Assembly (NCBI GenBank): GCA_001423545.1
Contig: LMOK01000003.1
Span: 744,001-808,000, forward strand
Origin: Orlajensenia sp001423545
GTDB taxonomy: Bacteria > Actinomycetota > Actinomycetes > Actinomycetales > Microbacteriaceae
Reading direction: 5' to 3'
Length of the DNA: 64,000 bases
Shown: positions 1-7,754 of the stretch, in pieces
Layout of the letters: the number at the start of each line of letters is the position of its first letter
Position numbering within the stretch: position 1 is the stretch's first letter
Program-made: the position numbers and the translations under genes
Notes under the pieces: model-generated
The model's input: the letters and a program-made list of their open reading frames with translations, nothing else
Databases searched by the model: none
What the model was told of the DNA's origin: nothing

Positions 1-440
1 CGGCATCCGTCACCACTCCGGTCTCGGTCTTCGACGCCGACGACCCCCGCTTCCTGACGCCCGGCGACATGCCGGAGCGCATCGCGGCGTACTGTCACGA
101 GCGGGGCCTGGCCGCGCCGGGCTCGCCTGCGGAGTTCGTGCGCAGCATCATCGAGAGCCTCGCGGATGCCTTCGCCACCGCCGTGCGCACGGCGGCCGAG
201 CTCTCGGGCCGCACGATCGAGACCGTGCACATCGTCGGCGGCGGATCGCAGAACGAGCTGCTCTGCCAGCTCACGGCGAACCGCGTGGGGCTGCCCGTGC
301 TCGCGGGGCCCGTGGAGGCGACGGCGATCGGCAACATCCTCGTGCAGGCGCGACTGCAGGGCTTCGTCGACGGCTCACTCGAGTCCCTGCGCTCCGTGGT
401 CGCCGCCGCCTTCCCGCCGCGGCGGTACGACCCGCGCTGA
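1..440 (+). CDS. rhaB: Rhamnulokinase, C-terminal part (5' end outside window)
   Basis: FGGY-family sugar kinase that phosphorylates L-rhamnulose at C1 in cytoplasmic rhamnose catabolism. Only the last 145 residues are present; the frame is open from base 3 to the stop at 438-440. The stretch DPRFLTPGDMPERI is typical of rhamnulokinases, and VHIVGGGSQNELLCQ is the glycine-rich adenosine-binding motif of the second FGGY domain, followed by the usual PVEATAIGN segment. The ATG at 69 is internal and is not the start. The downstream neighbour is unrelated, so this is probably the last gene of a rhamnose operon lying to the left. The rhamnulokinase call rather than another FGGY kinase rests on these C-terminal motifs. 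Confidence 0.85.
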   Translation, partial: ASVTTPVSVFDADDPRFLTPGDMPERIAAYCHERGLAAPGSPAEFVRSIIESLADAFATAVRTAAELSGRTIETVHIVGGGSQNELLCQLTANRVGLPVLAGPVEATAIGNILVQARLQGFVDGSLESLRSVVAAAFPPRRYDPR

Positions 441-623
441 CGTCGCTCACCCGTGCCAGAACGCTGTGAGGCGCTCGGCGAGGGCGACGCCGCGTGCAAC
501 AGACACGACCCGCGGCAGAAGTAGCTCTGTCGCCGACGGATGCATGAGAGCAGACTGGTTCGCGTCGACACCCGAGACGCACCCTCCACCCCGTCTGTGC
601 GTCGCGACGCAGAGGAGCCTGCC
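441..623. other. Intergenic gap, no gene seen
   Basis: 183 bases between rhaB and the next gene. I see no convincing hairpin terminator. The only clear signal is the purine-rich ribosome-binding site AGAGGAG at 611-617 for the downstream gene. Confidence 0.5.
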
Positions 624-1730
624 ATGGCGCGCAGCACCGTCGAGATCCGCAATGAGACCACGATCACGCTCGAGCTCGCCGACCAGAAGGGCGACTGGGT
701 CGAACCGCCGCCCTCCGCGATCCACGCCGGAACCAATGCCACCATCATCCTCGAGACCGGACTGCTCGGAGGCTCGGGCCATGCCGTCTACACGATCGGC
801 GGGGCGACCGCCCGACACCTCGACCTCACCTGGAAGTCGGGTTTCCTCGACCGCGATCACAGCGACGACGTGACCGTCGAGGCCCCGCAGGGCTTCGACG
901 CCTCGATCACCCGCAAGAACGAGCGGGATGTCGTGCGAGTGCTCGAGTCCGCCCGTCACGCCGTGCCGGGGTTCCGCCCATCTCGCAACGGCCTGCACTT
1001 CACGAACTCCTGGTCGCATGAGCTGCCCGTGGTGGCCGTCGGGACGATCGTCAACGACCTGCTCGACGCGATGCCGGCCGGGCTCGGCTCGGTTCTGCAG
1101 ATCGCACGACGGGACCCCGACTGGATGCCTCTCACCCGTGCCGACGCCGGGCTCTGCGGCGGCATGGTGTTCACGGCTCTCGACTACTTCTCGGCGAAGC
1201 GGGCGGTGCCGGCCCTCCGCACGTCGCCGACGGCATCCGACGACCCCCTCTTCCTCTTCATCAGGGACCGGATGCTGGACAGCCTCGACCTGCGAGGCGA
1301 CGGCCATCGCTGGCTGAGCTACTCGGCGCCGCAGTATCCCGATGACGACGAGGGGCTGGCCGGCGCCGTCACGCACGGACGCCGCCGGATCACCTTCGAC
1401 GAGACCATCCCCGCCGTGCGCACCGACATCGACGCGGGGCGCCCGTCACCGATCGGGTTGATCCGCAGCGTCGACCTCGACATCGGGAAGAACCACCAGG
1501 TGATGGCCTATGCCTATGAGCAGAAGGGCGCGAAGACGGCGCTCTGGCTCTACGACCCCAATGAACCCGACAACGACGATCTCGTGCTGCGCCTCGACGC
1601 CGACCAGCCGGCAGGACGCCTCCGCGTGACGCGGGAGTCGCGGGGCCGGGCGGCAGGCACGGGGCCGATCTACTGCATCATGTCGCTACGCGGGTACCGG
1701 GCGCAGAAGCCCCCGGTGCTGGCGGGCTAG
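624..1730 (+). CDS. Aegerolysin-like domain fused to papain-like (C39-like) cysteine peptidase candidate
   Basis: Protein of 368 residues with no signal peptide or membrane segment. The ATG at 624 is chosen because AGAGGAG lies seven bases upstream; an in-frame ATG at 540 has no such site. Residues about 4-60 (VEIRNETTITLEL, GDWVEPPPSAI, GGSGHAVYTIGG) resemble the small beta-sandwich of aegerolysin/ET79-type proteins, which bind membrane lipids. The rest has the order of a papain-like fold: Cys178 in GLCGGM at a helix start, His291 in NHQVMAYAY on a strand, and Asp311 in LYDPN. The hydrolase assignment is inferred from motif spacing. Neighbours give no pathway. It could be a secreted or injected effector, or a cytoplasmic enzyme of unknown substrate. 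Confidence 0.55.
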   Translation: MARSTVEIRNETTITLELADQKGDWVEPPPSAIHAGTNATIILETGLLGGSGHAVYTIGGATARHLDLTWKSGFLDRDHSDDVTVEAPQGFDASITRKNERDVVRVLESARHAVPGFRPSRNGLHFTNSWSHELPVVAVGTIVNDLLDAMPAGLGSVLQIARRDPDWMPLTRADAGLCGGMVFTALDYFSAKRAVPALRTSPTASDDPLFLFIRDRMLDSLDLRGDGHRWLSYSAPQYPDDDEGLAGAVTHGRRRITFDETIPAVRTDIDAGRPSPIGLIRSVDLDIGKNHQVMAYAYEQKGAKTALWLYDPNEPDNDDLVLRLDADQPAGRLRVTRESRGRAAGTGPIYCIMSLRGYRAQKPPVLAG

Positions 1731-1768
1731 CTCGCCGGCCGATCGGCGCGCTGCCCCGACCCTCAGCC

Positions 1769-2230
1769 CTAGCGCTTGTCGCGCGCGCGGTACTCGGCGG
1801 CCGGGCCGTAGATGATGATGCCCGCGAGGGGAACCAGCAGGAACCACAGCCACGACCAGGCGAAGCTGCCCCAGTAGCCGGCGAGGAAGAACAGCAGCAC
1901 CGCGACGAACGGCACCAGTGCCATGATCGTCGCGCCGATGGGGCCGCCGAGCGGGCGCACCCGCGGGGTTCGAGACTCAGGGGCGGCGACGGGTGCCGGG
2001 ACTCCCTGTCCCGCGTCGTACCGGGGTGCGGCGGCCACGGGCAGGTCGGCGAACAACGGATCGAGCTCGCCTCGCGTGACCGCGGCGCGGGCCGATCGGG
2101 CCCGGGCCTCGAACTCCTCGGGAGTGAGGCGCCCCTCCCCGCGGGCGACCGACAACCGCTGCACTGCGTCCTCACGCTCGCGATCGCTCAGCCGGGCTGA
2201 CGACCACTGCGGGTCTGCATAATCCACCAT
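1769..2230 (-). CDS. DUF1707 membrane protein
   Basis: Protein of 153 residues. Residues about 10-60 (SSARLSDREREDAVQRL, GRLTPEEFEAR) are the DUF1707 domain, a short helical domain found at the N-terminus of many actinobacterial membrane proteins of unknown role. A proline-rich linker follows, then two hydrophobic segments (about residues 98-117 and 121-138) forming a 2TM hairpin with a short basic tail. The start MVDYADPQWSS is preferred because it sits just before the domain; an in-frame start 15 codons upstream (2275) is possible. It is divergent from the lactate regulator. Function unknown. Confidence 0.75.
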   Translation of the reverse strand: MVDYADPQWSSARLSDREREDAVQRLSVARGEGRLTPEEFEARARSARAAVTRGELDPLFADLPVAAAPRYDAGQGVPAPVAAPESRTPRVRPLGGPIGATIMALVPFVAVLLFFLAGYWGSFAWSWLWFLLVPLAGIIIYGPAAEYRARDKR

Positions 2231-2341
2231 GACCCCATGGTGGCGCAGTTCGGCCGCGACGGGAATGGTCGCCAAGAGCCGCTTCGGTCGTTCATCGCGG
2301 TCGAGGACTTCGTCCGGACCTCGCCGAGCGGGTGGGTTGCA

Positions 2342-2378
2342 TGTGGTCTGACCACAACGCTAGTGTGGTCAGACCACA
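2342..2378. promoter_or_regulatory. Two perfect 15-bp operators of the lactate GntR regulator
   Basis: Two palindromes, TGTGGTC-T-GACCACA (2342-2356) and TGTGGTC-A-GACCACA (2364-2378), have centres 22 bp apart, about two helical turns. TGGTC-N-GACCA is the known operator form of FadR-type regulators such as LldR and PdhR. TAGTGT at 2361-2366 could be the -10 box of the downstream operon and abuts the second site, so binding would block transcription. The natural ligand by family knowledge would be L-lactate. Confidence 0.85.
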
Positions 2379-2394
2379 GAGAGGCGGTGCCGGA

Positions 2395-3222
2395 ATGAGC
2401 ACGACGACGGATGCAGTGACCGTTCCCGCCCCTGCCGATGACCTCCGCGCCTGGCAGTCCGTGCTGGCGCACGTCGAGGCGCAACTGCTCGACGGCACCC
2501 TCTCCCCCGGCGATCACCTCCCGCCTGAGCGCGCTCTCGCGGCGGATCTCGGCGTCGGACGCTCCAGCGTGCGCGAGGCCGTGCGCGTGCTCGAGGCGAT
2601 GGGCCTCATCCGCACCCAGACCGGATCCGGCCCGAGTGCCGGCGCCATCATCGTCGCCACCCCGCACGGCGCCATGAGCGCGCTGCTCCGCCTGCAGGTC
2701 GCTGCCCAGGGATTCCGGGTGCGCGACGTCGTGAAGACCCGCCTCGTGCTCGAGGCCGCCGTCGTGGCCGACGTCGCCGATGCCGCGAGCGCCGACCTGG
2801 AGCCGTCGGAGCACCTGCTCGATGCGATGGACTCCTCCGAGCTCACCCCGCAGGAGTTCCTGGCGCTCGACGCCGCGTTCCACGTGTCACTGGCAGCGGC
2901 ATCCGGCAACGAGGTCGTGACGGCGATGATGGCCGGCCTGCGCTCGTCGATCGAGGGCTACGTGCAGGCGGGGCTCGCCGTCATCGACGACTGGGAGGCG
3001 ACTGCGGCGCGCCTGCGCGAGGAGCACCGCGGCATCCTGGCTGCCATCGAGGCCGGTGACGCCTTCACGGCCCGAGCCCGGGTGCACTCGCACATCACCG
3101 GCTACTACACGCAGACGGCCCTCGTCACCGAGGCGCCGCCGACACCCGAGACGACGGCCGTCGTCGCAGCCCCCACCGGGACCGGGCACATCGCCCTCTC
3201 CCGGCGCACAGCAGAACAGTGA
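2395..3222 (+). CDS. lldR: FadR/GntR-family regulator of lactate utilisation
   Basis: Cytoplasmic repressor of 275 residues. The N-terminal winged helix-turn-helix (PPERALAADLGVGRSSVREAV, about residues 43-63) is of GntR type. The C-terminal all-helical FCD domain carries the Asp/His metal-binding pattern (LDAAFH, EEHRG, RVHSHI). The ATG at 2395 is chosen because AGAGAGG lies ten bases upstream and the in-frame ATG at 2332 would put the operators inside the gene. The gene is followed after eight bases by lldD and preceded by two operators, so autoregulation and control of lldD are likely. Lactate as effector is inferred from the neighbour and operator type. Confidence 0.85.
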   Translation: MSTTTDAVTVPAPADDLRAWQSVLAHVEAQLLDGTLSPGDHLPPERALAADLGVGRSSVREAVRVLEAMGLIRTQTGSGPSAGAIIVATPHGAMSALLRLQVAAQGFRVRDVVKTRLVLEAAVVADVADAASADLEPSEHLLDAMDSSELTPQEFLALDAAFHVSLAAASGNEVVTAMMAGLRSSIEGYVQAGLAVIDDWEATAARLREEHRGILAAIEAGDAFTARARVHSHITGYYTQTALVTEAPPTPETTAVVAAPTGTGHIALSRRTAEQ

Positions 3223-3230
3223 GGAACACC

Positions 3231-4580
3231 ATGGTCCAGCGCCAGATCCCGAAGCCGGCCGAGCTCGCCGAGCTCATGAAGTTCAAGAAGCCGACGCTCA
3301 ACGCGACCGACCGCAGGCTCGAGAAGGCACTCACCATCGCCGACCTGCGTGCCATCGCGAAGCGCCGCACGCCCAAGGCGCCGTTCGACTACACCGAGGG
3401 CTCGGCCGAGGGCGAGATCTCGCTGAAGCGCGCGCGGCAGGCGTTCCAGGACATCGAGTTCCACCCGTCGATCCTGCGCAACGTCCCCGTCGTCGACACC
3501 ACCCGCCAGGTGCTGGGCGGACCGAGCGCCCTGCCGTTCGGCATCGCGCCGACGGGCTTCACCCGCATGATGCAGACCGAGGGCGAGGTGGCCGGAGCCG
3601 GCGCCGCCGGAGCCGCCGGCATCCCGTTCACCCTGTCGACCCTCGGCACCACGTCGATCGAGGACGTGCGCAAGGCCAACCCCGTCGGCCGCAACTGGTT
3701 CCAGCTCTACGTGATGCGCGAGCGCGAGATCTCCTACGAGCTCGCCCGCCGTGCTGCCGCCGCCGGCTTCGACACGCTGTTCTTCACCGTCGACACCCCC
3801 GTGGCCGGCGCTCGCCACCGCGACAAGCGCAACGGCTTCTCGATCCCGCCGCAGCTCACCCCGGGCACGGTCATCAACGCCCTGCCCCGGCCGGCCTGGT
3901 GGATCAACTTCCTCACCACGCCCAAGCTCGAGTTCGCCTCGCTGTCATCGACCGGCGGCACCGTCGGTGAGCTGCTCGACTCGGCCATGGACCCCACGAT
4001 CTCCTTCGACGACCTCGACATCATCCGCGGCATCTGGCCCGGGAAGATCGTGGTGAAGGGCGTGCAGACGGTCGCGGATGCGAAGCTGCTCGCCGATCGC
4101 GGAGTCGACGGCATCGTGCTCTCGAACCACGGCGGACGCCAGCTCGACCGCGCCCCCATCCCCTTCCACCTGCTGCCGGATGTCGCCCGCGAAGTGGGCT
4201 CCGACCTCGAGGTCCACCTCGACACGGGCATCATGTCGGGCGCCGACATCGTCGCCTCGATCGCCCTCGGCGCGCGCTTCACCCTCGTCGGGCGTGCCTA
4301 CCTCTACGGCCTCATGGCCGGTGGACGTCGCGGCGTCGACAAGACCATCGAGATCCTGCGCACCGAGATCGTGCGCACCATGAAGCTGCTCGAGGTGGCG
4401 TCGCTCGACGAGCTCGGACCCCAGCACGTGACCCAGCTCGCCCGCCTCACGCCGATGGCGCGTGGGGTGACGGATGCCGCTGCCGCTGCGGCCTCCGCGA
4501 AGCCCACGGTGGTGCGCAGCCCGCGGGCGAGCACGGCCCCGAAGACGGCGGCGCCCCGCAAGGCGCCGGTCAAGAAGTAG
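3231..4580 (+). CDS. lldD: FMN-dependent L-lactate dehydrogenase (quinone)
   Basis: Alpha-hydroxy-acid dehydrogenase of 449 residues that oxidises L-lactate to pyruvate with FMN, passing electrons to the quinone pool at the membrane. The TIM-barrel motifs are clear: GIAPTGFTRMM near residue 104, the active-site segment LSNHGGRQLD with His300, and LDTGIMSGADI followed by VGRAYLYGLMAGG, which holds the FMN phosphate. The LDTGIMSG form in place of DGGIRRG is, from memory, that of mycobacterial LldD2. ATG at 3231 follows GAGGA at 3221-3225; an in-frame GTG at 3219 overlaps the lldR end. The last 30 residues are an Ala/Pro/Lys-rich tail. Confidence 0.88.
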   Translation: MVQRQIPKPAELAELMKFKKPTLNATDRRLEKALTIADLRAIAKRRTPKAPFDYTEGSAEGEISLKRARQAFQDIEFHPSILRNVPVVDTTRQVLGGPSALPFGIAPTGFTRMMQTEGEVAGAGAAGAAGIPFTLSTLGTTSIEDVRKANPVGRNWFQLYVMREREISYELARRAAAAGFDTLFFTVDTPVAGARHRDKRNGFSIPPQLTPGTVINALPRPAWWINFLTTPKLEFASLSSTGGTVGELLDSAMDPTISFDDLDIIRGIWPGKIVVKGVQTVADAKLLADRGVDGIVLSNHGGRQLDRAPIPFHLLPDVAREVGSDLEVHLDTGIMSGADIVASIALGARFTLVGRAYLYGLMAGGRRGVDKTIEILRTEIVRTMKLLEVASLDELGPQHVTQLARLTPMARGVTDAAAAAASAKPTVVRSPRASTAPKTAAPRKAPVKK

Positions 4581-4620
4581 CGTTCGACACCCTCCGCTGG
4601 TCGACCAGCGGCATCCGGCG

Positions 4621-4686
4621 CGTTTGCAGGATGAGAGCGAGGATAGGTCCCCCTGAAGGGTCGAAGTCGCTCTCATCCTGCAAACG
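4621..4686. terminator. Long inverted repeat between convergent lldD and GH3 gene
   Basis: Arms at 4621-4640 and 4667-4686 are perfect 20-bp inverted complements (CGTTTGCAGGATGAGAGCGA on the left) around a 26-base loop. It lies between two convergent genes, which suits a bidirectional terminator, but no T-tract follows either arm. It could instead be one of the palindromic repeats common in this genome. Confidence 0.6.
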
Positions 4687-4741
4687 TGAGCCGAACGCCG
4701 GTCCGCCGGGCGCCCGTGGGCGACAGCGAGCGGGCCGGCGC

Positions 4742-7012
4742 CTAGCTCGCCGCGTTCGCCGCCGCCAGCAGCTGCTCGATCTGGTCGCGGTCGATGCCCA
4801 TGCCGGGGAAGCCGGCGAGGCGTCCGATGGGGAACGACTCCATCATCTTGAACATGCCGGGGTCGTCCATCAGTGCCGACGTGAACCCGTCGCCCTGCGA
4901 GGCCATGGCCTGCATGATGAACTGCGAGGCGACCGGGTGCGCCATCAGCTCGCCGATCGACGAGTTCAGGTCGAGGGTCACGCGAACGGCATCCCCCGAG
5001 ACCTCGACCGACGACGTGGCACGGATGTCGCGGCTCGACGCTCCGACCTCCACGGTGTACGAGCCTCCTTCGACGACCCACTGGCCGACGCGGGTGTCGA
5101 AGTAGGCGAGGTCCTCGCGGCGAACGGCGACCTCGACGACCCGGCTCTCACCGGCGGCCAGGGCCACCTTGGTGAAGCCCTTGAGCTCGCGCGGGGCACG
5201 CACGACGGCCGAGCCGGGCAACGAGGTGTATACCTGCACCACCTCGGCACCGTCACGGCTGCCGGTGTTGGTCACGGTCAGGCGCACGACCAGGCCAGCG
5301 GCATCCGTCGTCACCGAGACATCGGAGTGGTCGAAGGTCGTGTACGAGAGGCCGTGGCCGTACGGGAACGACACCGCGATGTCGCGGGCGTCGAACCAGC
5401 GGTAACCGACGAAGAGGCCCTCGCCGTAGCGCACGTGGCCGTGCTCACCCGGGAAGTCGAGGTAGGCCGCCGTGTCCTGCAGGCGCACCGGAATGGTCTC
5501 CTGCAGGCGTCCCGACGGGTTCACCGCTCCGTAGAGCACGTCGGCGACGGCACCGCCGCCGGCCTGGCCGAGCAGCCAGCCCTCGACGATGGCGGGAACC
5601 CTCTCGGCGAAGCCCGAGAGGCGCACGACTCCACCGTTCGAGAGCACCACGACGGTGTTCGGGTTGGCGGCGATCACGGCATCGAGCAGGGCGAGCTGCT
5701 CGGCGGGCAGCTCGATGTGGTCGCGGTCGAAGCCCTCGGACTCCTGCTCGGCGGGCACTCCGACGAAGACGACGGCGACGGATGCGGCAGACGCTGCAGC
5801 GACGGCCTCGGCCACGAGCGCCGCGTCCTCGGCGCCATCGGCCGTGTAGCCGGGGGCGAAGGTGACGTTCTCGGCTCCGGATGCCGCAATCACACGGATC
5901 TCGTCGAGCGCGTTGTCGAGCTTCGTGGGGTTGATCAGCGAGGAGCCGGCGCCCTGATAGCGGGGAGTGCGGGCGAGCTCGCCGATCACGGCGACAGCGG
6001 CATCCGTCGCCAGAGGCAGCAGGTCGCCATCGTTCTTCAGCAGCACGATCGATGCGCCTGCTGCCTCACGGGCGAGGGCGTGGTGGGCATCGACGTCGTA
6101 GGTGGCGTCATCGCGGGCACCGGCGACGGCCTTGAACGCCAGGTCGATGGCACGGCGCGCGGCGGTGTCGAGCACGGACTCGGCGAGAGTGCCCGAGCGC
6201 ACGGCCTCGACGAGCTGGGCGTCAGTGCGCCCACTGCTCGACGGCATCTCGAGGTCGAGTCCTGCCGCGACGCCGGCGACGCGGTCGTTGACGGCACCCC
6301 AGTCCGAGACGACGAGGCCGGTGAAGCCCCACTCGTCGCGCAGGACCGTGTTCAGCAGCCACGGGTCCTCCGAGGTGTAGACGCCGTTGAGTCGGTTGTA
6401 GGAGCACATGACGGTCCAGGGCTGCTCGTCCTCGACGACGCGCTGGAAGCCGCGCAGGTAGATCTCCCGCAGCGGACGCTCGTCGATGTCGGCCGAGACG
6501 CGCATGCGGTCGGCCTCCTGGTTGTTGGCGGCGAAGTGCTTGAGCGATGCGCCGACGCCCTGGCTCTGCAGTCCGCGCACGAGGGCGGAGCCGAGCACGC
6601 CCGAGGCGATCGGGTCCTCGGACAGGTACTCGAAGTTGCGGCCTCCGAGCGGCGAGCGCTTGATGTTGATGCCGGGGCCGAGCAGCACGCCCACGTTCTC
6701 GGCGACGGATTCCTCACCCAGGGCGATGCCCACACGCTCGAGCAGGGTCACGTCCCAGCTGGAGCCGAGCGCCACGGCGGGCGGGAAGCAGGTGGCGGGA
6801 ACACTGTCGGTGATGCCCAGGTGGTCGCCGTTCGCACGCTGCTTGCGCACGCCGTGCGGGCCGTCCGTCAGCATGATCGACGGCACTCCGGGAGCCGACT
6901 TCGTGGTCCAGAAGTCGGCGCCGCTGGTGAGCGACGCCGTCTCCTCGAGGGTGAGGGCCGCGAGGGTCTCGTCGACGGATGCCGCGGACTGCGTCGTGGT
7001 CGTGTCGGTCAT
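4742..7012 (-). CDS. Glycoside hydrolase family 3 beta-glucosidase
   Basis: Protein of 756 residues with no signal peptide, so probably cytoplasmic. It should release terminal glucose or related sugars from beta-linked oligosaccharides. The N-terminal GH3 barrel carries LTDGPHGVR near residue 48, KHFAANNQE, and VSDWGA with Asp237 as the catalytic nucleophile of the family. The alpha/beta sandwich domain follows (about residues 330-540), then PYGHGLSYTTF and a fibronectin-III-like domain. GAAGGAGCAGA just before the ATG is a strong ribosome-binding site. The divergent TetR gene and two palindromes in the shared promoter suggest sugar- or aglycone-dependent control. Exact substrate cannot be told. 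Confidence 0.88.
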   Translation of the reverse strand: MTDTTTTQSAASVDETLAALTLEETASLTSGADFWTTKSAPGVPSIMLTDGPHGVRKQRANGDHLGITDSVPATCFPPAVALGSSWDVTLLERVGIALGEESVAENVGVLLGPGINIKRSPLGGRNFEYLSEDPIASGVLGSALVRGLQSQGVGASLKHFAANNQEADRMRVSADIDERPLREIYLRGFQRVVEDEQPWTVMCSYNRLNGVYTSEDPWLLNTVLRDEWGFTGLVVSDWGAVNDRVAGVAAGLDLEMPSSSGRTDAQLVEAVRSGTLAESVLDTAARRAIDLAFKAVAGARDDATYDVDAHHALAREAAGASIVLLKNDGDLLPLATDAAVAVIGELARTPRYQGAGSSLINPTKLDNALDEIRVIAASGAENVTFAPGYTADGAEDAALVAEAVAAASAASVAVVFVGVPAEQESEGFDRDHIELPAEQLALLDAVIAANPNTVVVLSNGGVVRLSGFAERVPAIVEGWLLGQAGGGAVADVLYGAVNPSGRLQETIPVRLQDTAAYLDFPGEHGHVRYGEGLFVGYRWFDARDIAVSFPYGHGLSYTTFDHSDVSVTTDAAGLVVRLTVTNTGSRDGAEVVQVYTSLPGSAVVRAPRELKGFTKVALAAGESRVVEVAVRREDLAYFDTRVGQWVVEGGSYTVEVGASSRDIRATSSVEVSGDAVRVTLDLNSSIGELMAHPVASQFIMQAMASQGDGFTSALMDDPGMFKMMESFPIGRLAGFPGMGIDRDQIEQLLAAANAAS

Positions 7013-7087
7013 TCTGCTCCTTCTGGTGCGACGGGGGCGTCGTCAGCAGGGGCTGACGTCACTGTCGTCTCGTATGGCTCGAGGTGG

Positions 7088-7131
7088 GCTCACCGGTGAG
7101 CACACGCTAAAACCATACAGCGCTCGGTTTT
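7088..7131. promoter_or_regulatory. Two dyads in the GH3/TetR divergent promoter
   Basis: GCTCACCGGTGAGC at 7088-7101 is a perfect 14-bp palindrome. AAAACC at 7109-7114 mirrors GGTTTT at 7126-7131 around an AGCGCT core. Both lie between the divergent starts at 7012 and 7164 and are plausible operators for the TetR protein. Which is bound is not known. Confidence 0.5.
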
Positions 7132-7163
7132 CAAACTCAAGCACTCCGCCCTACGATCGAGGC

Positions 7164-7751
7164 ATGACAGCACGGGGGCAGTACGCGAAGGGCGTGGCGA
7201 AGCGCGAGGAGATCCTGACGAGCGCCCTCGCGGTGATCGCGCGCAACGGCTACCGCCGCACCTCGGTGCGCGAGCTCGCCGACGAGGTCGGTCTCAGCCA
7301 GGCCGGTCTGCTGCACTACTTCTCCTCCAAGGAGGAGCTGTTCCAGGAGATCCTCCGCAAGCGCGACGAGGTCGACCGCGACGCGTTCGACCTCGAGGGG
7401 ACGGCCCCGATCGACGGACTGATCAACGTCGTCAGGCACAACGCGGAGGTGCCGGGCCTGGTGCAGCTCTATGCGCAGATCTCCACGGAGGCAGGCGACC
7501 CCGAGCATCCGGCTCACGAGTTCTTCGTCGAGCGGTACAGGATCTTCCGGGAGAGCTACAGCGCGGCCATCCGCGCCGAGCAGGATGCCGGCCGCATCGG
7601 CTCCGACATCGACCCCGACCTCTTCGCGTCCATCGTGCTCGCCGTCACCGACGGGCTCCAGACGCAGTGGATGCTCGACCCCTCGATCGACATGGCCGCG
7701 ACCATCGAGCACCTGTGGCGACTCGTGGCGGCCGCAGCGCCGGCGGAATAG
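7164..7751 (+). CDS. TetR-family regulator
   Basis: Protein of 195 residues. Residues about 10-57 form the TetR DNA-binding domain (REEILTSALAVIARNGYRR, VGLSQAGLLHYFSSKEELF); the rest is a ligand-binding helical bundle. It is divergent from the GH3 beta-glucosidase and likely controls it. The start looks leaderless: TACGAT at 7152-7157 is six bases before the ATG and there is no Shine-Dalgarno sequence. The gene ends three bases from the stop of the convergent peptide transporter. The ligand is unknown. Confidence 0.82.
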   Translation: MTARGQYAKGVAKREEILTSALAVIARNGYRRTSVRELADEVGLSQAGLLHYFSSKEELFQEILRKRDEVDRDAFDLEGTAPIDGLINVVRHNAEVPGLVQLYAQISTEAGDPEHPAHEFFVERYRIFRESYSAAIRAEQDAGRIGSDIDPDLFASIVLAVTDGLQTQWMLDPSIDMAATIEHLWRLVAAAAPAE

Positions 7752-7754
7752 CCG

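Noticed and set aside
4631..7099. 822-codon open frame on the plus strand opposite the GH3 gene
   Set aside because: Its translation is low-complexity, rich in Arg, Gly, His and Val, with no known motifs, while the minus strand encodes a complete GH3 enzyme. High GC creates long antisense frames.
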